Positions 62,501 to 64,000 of a DNA stretch of 64,000 nt are shown piece by piece. Under the pieces are notes generated by a model. The model saw only the letters and a list, made by a program, of their open reading frames with translations. It was not told the origin of the DNA and did no database searches. The DNA comes from Callaeas wilsoni (taxonomy: Eukaryota > Chordata > Aves > Passeriformes > Callaeidae), in the NCBI GenBank assembly GCA_013398955.1, contig VWPU01017469.1, forward strand, positions 1-64,000, in the 5' to 3' direction. The translations under genes were made by a program, and so were the position numbers. How positions within the stretch are numbered: the stretch's first letter is position 1; each line of letters opens with the position of its first letter.

Positions 62501-64000
62501 GCAGCCTTGATTTTAAACAGTTTTTAAAATTAGTTTAAAAAAAACCCCTGGTTTTAAATACCTTCAATATAATATTAAGAAATATGATTTTCCTATCAGC
62601 AGTGTATATAACCATAAAATCAAACTCTTGAGTCACCAACAACTCATTTCCCTTCCATTACGGTGCTTTAAGCAGGATCTCAGTCTTTTCTTGCACAAAA
62701 TTCAAGCAAGACAATCTAATCCATCAGTAATGTCCTCAAGATGGCCTCATATATGTAATGAATTAAACACTCTCAAATATTTTATTTTTTCGAAGTGGCA
62801 AAGACTCGCTACATCCCAATCATATTTCCCAGATGGTGTCATGAACCTCTTAACACTTCATTTTCATCATGTTCCATGTCTTGAGAAACCTGTTTTCAAT
62901 CTTTCAAACACAAACAGGGCCTCCGCCCTCTGTTCCCTGATGCTAGATTCAGCAGTCCCTAGCCAACATATTCTTTGTATTCTTTTTAGGATGAATAAAT
63001 TCATCTCCTTCCTCATCAATCATAAAGAAACCTCCAATGACAGATTCATGTTCTTCAAACCTCTCCATAAGTGTACTATTTATGTCTTTTATGAAGAAAT
63101 GGAGGATATGCATTCATCAGAAATAAGTAGCTCCAAGCCAGTCTAAGAAAAGCATCTGCAAAGCTGACTTGACCCTAATCGCGCTCCCAGTGTACTGGAG
63201 CTGTGACCTAGAGTTACTGCTGCTTTAATATTTCATCTAGAGACTTGCTAATTCTCAGCTCTGCTTGCTTAAAATGAAGAGCTCTAGAGGCATCTAAATT
63301 CAGTTCTGAGGATTTGGCTCAGTGTCAGTATGTGGAAAGGCACAGAATGCATTTATCTGAGTTGAAACTCTCTAAGATGAAATTCTATCTTTATACCTCC
63401 TTTGTCTTGCATCCAGTTCTTTCATTTTAACAGAAATTCCTGTTGAAGAGTGTTCTCTGTCCTTCAAGTGTTTAATAACTGATGACTTTGGGTCTCCCTG
63501 TTATTGCTGCCTCTTGAGATCCACGTTGTACTTAATTTCAACAATTTTCTATTTTGCTTATAAATTTCAGACAGTTTTATCTCTAGTGACAAAATAAGTC
63601 ATTCACTAATCAAAGCTCTGTTTCTCACTTTGCATAAGAAATCTAGGACTAGACAGACCACCCAAGTCACCGAACCAAGTGTTCTGCATACACAACTAAC
63701 CATAGATACTGACATCAGCAGAAGAACGCTTCACAGACTATCTGTTCCCCATAGCCCTATCTACAAATCACAAAACACATTCAGCAGCCCATAGTAAGCT
63801 CCAGAAGTTGCCATAATTATTATGTGTGATATTTGAATGGGAAATTCAAAAGTTTATCTTTCTTGTGTATTAATGCCAGAACTTAGAGTTCCAATGTTTG
63901 TCCCAAAAACACTTCAGTATTTGTCCCATAGTGCTTGTGTAACAAAATTCATGAAGAATCAGCGGAGCTGGTTGGACAGAAAACAATGTTTTCGAAATCA

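Larger units (their letters stand above)
53564..64000 (-). other. ST7: ST7 intron, partial
   Basis: At least 10.4 kb without a recognisable ST7 exon. I looked on the - strand for the expected preceding sequence (ending in the KMMRD region of the human protein) and did not find it. It holds a polypurine tract at 54081-54214 and a CR1 end near 59444, and is otherwise AT-rich with unrecognisable short frames. Confidence 0.75.

Noticed and set aside
1..64000. CRISPR arrays, tRNA or rRNA genes, bacterial operons or phage modules
   Set aside because: No regularly spaced repeats or RNA-gene signatures were seen, and the window is vertebrate nuclear DNA with spliced genes.

Overview
The window is ordinary vertebrate nuclear DNA, almost certainly from a bird. 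The evidence is multi-exon genes with GT-AG introns of 1.6 to more than 10 kb, and several fragments of CR1, the characteristic LINE family of birds and reptiles. A short solo LTR resembles elements I associate with songbird genomes, so a passerine is likely, but the species cannot be named from sequence alone.

Two genes meet tail to tail. On the + strand, exons 2 to 5 of WNT2 occupy 1039..15456. They encode about 331 residues, that is, all of the secreted Wnt ligand except the signal-peptide exon, which must lie before base 1. On the - strand, the last seven coding exons of ST7 occupy 22369..53563. They encode the C-terminal 256 residues, and the remaining N-terminal exons must lie beyond base 64000. 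About 5.7 kb separates the likely polyadenylation sites of the two genes. The same convergent WNT2/ST7 pair is found in mammals next to ASZ1 and CFTR, so this is conserved synteny. It also argues against the paralogous WNT2B/ST7L pair, as do the residue choices in the exons.

Layout: 1-1038, end of WNT2 intron 1 with CpG-rich DNA. 1039-15456, WNT2 exons 2-5 and introns 2-4. 15457-~16465, WNT2 3' UTR. ~16466-22139, intergenic. ~22140-53563, ST7 3' UTR, seven exons and six introns. 53564-64000, part of the next ST7 intron. Repeats are sparse: seven CR1 fragments, one solo LTR, one GATA/TA microsatellite and one long polypurine tract.

WNT2 and ST7 are not known to form a functional unit. WNT2 is a secreted ligand for Frizzled/LRP receptors, and ST7 is a multi-pass membrane protein described as a candidate tumour suppressor. 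Their adjacency is old synteny. I found no undescribed system of the defence, biosynthetic or mobile kind. The most useful leads are a candidate antisense exon with perfect splice sites inside ST7, a TAAT/octamer/forkhead-rich block in the last WNT2 intron, and an unexpectedly diverged, very GC-rich WNT2 exon 2.
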